Below, one piece after another: positions 62,932 to 64,000 of a stretch of DNA of 64,000 nucleotides; the first letter of the stretch is position 1, and every line of letters begins with the position of its first letter. The stretch is from positions 186,001 through 250,000 of the forward strand of contig NZ_QVLS01000001.1 of assembly GCF_003417535.1 (NCBI RefSeq), written 5' to 3'. The translations under genes were made by a program, and so were the position numbers. Source of the DNA: Hydrogenophaga borbori (GTDB taxonomy: Bacteria > Pseudomonadota > Gammaproteobacteria > Burkholderiales > Burkholderiaceae_C). The notes under the pieces are model-generated. The model did not search any database. It was not told the origin of the DNA and was given only the letters and a program-made list of their open reading frames with translations.

Positions 62932-63642
62932 TCAGACCCCCAGGTGCTGCTCCAGCAGCCCCGGCTGCGCCAGCAGCGCCTCGGTGCTGCCCTCGAACAC
63001 CACCTCGCCCTTGACCAGGATCAGGTTGCGGTCGGTGATCTGGGTCACGTGTTTCCAGTTCTTGTCGACGATGACGCTGCTGATGCCGCTGTCGCGGATC
63101 AGGCCGCAGATGCGCCAGATCTCGCGCGCGATCAGCGGCGCCAGGCCTTCGGTGGCCTCGTCGAGGATGAGCAGGTCCGGATTGGTCATCAGCGCGCGGC
63201 CGATGGTGAGCATCTGCTGCTCGCCGCCGCTGAGCTGCTGGCCGCCGTGGCCCAGGCGCTCGGCCAGGCGCGGGAAGGTCTCGAGCACGCGCTCGTAGGT
63301 CCACTCGCGCTGGCCCCGGCTGCCCGGCCGCGCCGCCATCACCAGGTTTTCCTTCACGCTCAGGTTGCCGAAGATGCCGCGCCCTTCGGGCACGTAGGCG
63401 ATGCCTTCGCGCGCCACGGCGTAGGGCGTGGCGCCGGTCATGTTCCGGCCCTTCACCTGCACGGTGCCGCCGCTGGGCTTGACGATGCCCATCAGCGACT
63501 TGAGCAGCGTGGTCTTGCCCATGCCGTTGCGGCCCATCAGGCCGATGGTCTGGCCCGCACCCACGTGGAAATCCACGCCGCGCAGGATGTGGCTCTGCCC
63601 ATAGTGGGTGTGCAGGCCCTTGGCTTCAATCAGCGCCGTCAT
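62932..63642 (-). CDS. livF: branched-chain amino acid-type ABC transporter ATPase LivF
   Basis: This 236-residue ATPase has Walker A GRNGMGKTT, signature LSGGEQQMLTIGRAL and Walker B LLILDEATEGLAPLI, the LivF form. The start ATG overlaps the livG stop by one base (TGATG). Next to pobA, the transporter might carry an aromatic or amide substrate rather than amino acids; this is inference from position. Confidence 0.93.
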   Translation of the reverse strand: MTALIEAKGLHTHYGQSHILRGVDFHVGAGQTIGLMGRNGMGKTTLLKSLMGIVKPSGGTVQVKGRNMTGATPYAVAREGIAYVPEGRGIFGNLSVKENLVMAARPGSRGQREWTYERVLETFPRLAERLGHGGQQLSGGEQQMLTIGRALMTNPDLLILDEATEGLAPLIAREIWRICGLIRDSGISSVIVDKNWKHVTQITDRNLILVKGEVVFEGSTEALLAQPGLLEQHLGV

Positions 63643-64000
63643 CAGTGTTCCTCGCCCAGGTAGGCGGCCTGCACGCCGGCGTCGTTGCGGATCTGCTCGG
63701 GCGTGCCGCTGGCGATCACCTGGCCGTTGACCATGACGGTGAGCACCTCGGCCAGTGCGAACACGGCGTCCATGTCGTGTTCCACCAGCATGATGGCGTG
63801 CTCGCCCTTGAGGCGCTGCAGCAGCGCCACCATGGACTCGGCCTCGGCGGCGCCCATGCCGGCCAGGGGCTCGTCGAGCAGCAGCACCGTGGGCTCGGTG
63901 GCCAGGGTCATGGCGATCTCCAGCTGGCGCTGCTCGCCGTGGCTGATGGCTGCCGCGACGCTGCTCGCGCGCGCGGTGAGGCCCGCGAGTTCCAGCGCGC
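63642..64000 (-). CDS. livG: branched-chain amino acid-type ABC transporter ATPase LivG, 3' part
   Basis: This is the last about 119 residues of the LivG ATPase, cut by the window end. The visible part includes the signature HGEQRQLEIAM, Walker B LLLDEPLAGMG and the family's H-loop MLVEHDMDAVF. It ends YLGEEH. The remaining genes of the transporter (binding protein, permeases) would lie beyond the window. Confidence 0.92.
   Translation of the reverse strand, partial: ALELAGLTARASSVAAAISHGEQRQLEIAMTLATEPTVLLLDEPLAGMGAAEAESMVALLQRLKGEHAIMLVEHDMDAVFALAEVLTVMVNGQVIASGTPEQIRNDAGVQAAYLGEEH

Overview
The window is a continuous, gene-dense, high-G+C (roughly 70%) chromosomal segment. It looks like a Betaproteobacterium of the order Burkholderiales, most likely family Comamonadaceae (Hydrogenophaga/Acidovorax-like). 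This rests on the conserved block pilW-rodZ-ispG-hisS-yfgM-bamB-der-hfq-hflX-hflK-hflC-hisZ-purA, on the presence of hisZ, and on Burkholderiales-style TAnAAT -10 boxes. The taxonomic placement is inferred from gene content; no rRNA gene is present. No tRNA, rRNA, insertion sequence, prophage or CRISPR array was seen.

Layout. 1-6200: the end of the 2-oxoglutarate dehydrogenase operon (odhB 3' end, lpdA), zapE, a PP2C phosphatase and a DinG-type helicase. 6160-19400: bamD and rluD back to back, scpB-rluB, ndk, then a long housekeeping operon from rlmN through der covering rRNA methylation, pilus lipoprotein PilW, RodZ, isoprenoid synthesis, histidyl-tRNA synthetase and the BAM complex. 19400-28160: hfq-hflX-hflKC, hisZ, purA, a phosphoribosyltransferase, metC and a small lysine-rich protein. 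28166-32200: mnmH (selU), tesA, an orphan lipoprotein-release-type ABC ATPase, rlmB and a sirtuin.

32200-38030 is an envelope/polysaccharide region. It holds a large lipoprotein with about 44 Pro-Ala dipeptides, a lower-G+C spacer packed with palindromes, a membrane-anchored beta-helix protein and UDP-glucose dehydrogenase. 38038-40862 holds a split ChrA chromate transporter apparently co-transcribed with a GAF histidine kinase and a receiver-only response regulator. 40994-46430 is a fatty-acid/acyl-CoA block (SDR reductase, FadB-like multienzyme, thiolase and a divergent acyl-CoA dehydrogenase). 46515-48812 has two overlapping LysR regulators and an unrecognised small gene.

49024-52694 reads as one minus-strand operon: bactofilin, ExeA-like AAA ATPase, GspB-like protein, and an ABC ATPase whose catalytic glutamate is replaced by glutamine. 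This is the best candidate here for a poorly described system. 52807-56060 is an aromatic/acyl-CoA module: enoyl-CoA hydratase divergent from a flavin monooxygenase, a DUF2783-like small protein and a MarR regulator, with a perfect MarR-type palindrome in the divergent promoter region. 56088-60678 has a GAF protein, a YgiQ radical SAM protein, a cold-shock/DUF1294 protein and a CaiB-type CoA transferase. 60823-64000 has pobA (4-hydroxybenzoate hydroxylase) divergent from an IclR regulator over a tandem operator-like repeat, then livF and the 3' part of livG.

The most notable sequence-level observations are the bactofilin-ExeA-GspB-degenerate ABC operon, the palindrome cluster at 35015-35224, two divergent gene pairs whose start codons share one CATG, two likely leaderless promoters, and operator-like palindromes placed next to fitting regulators.
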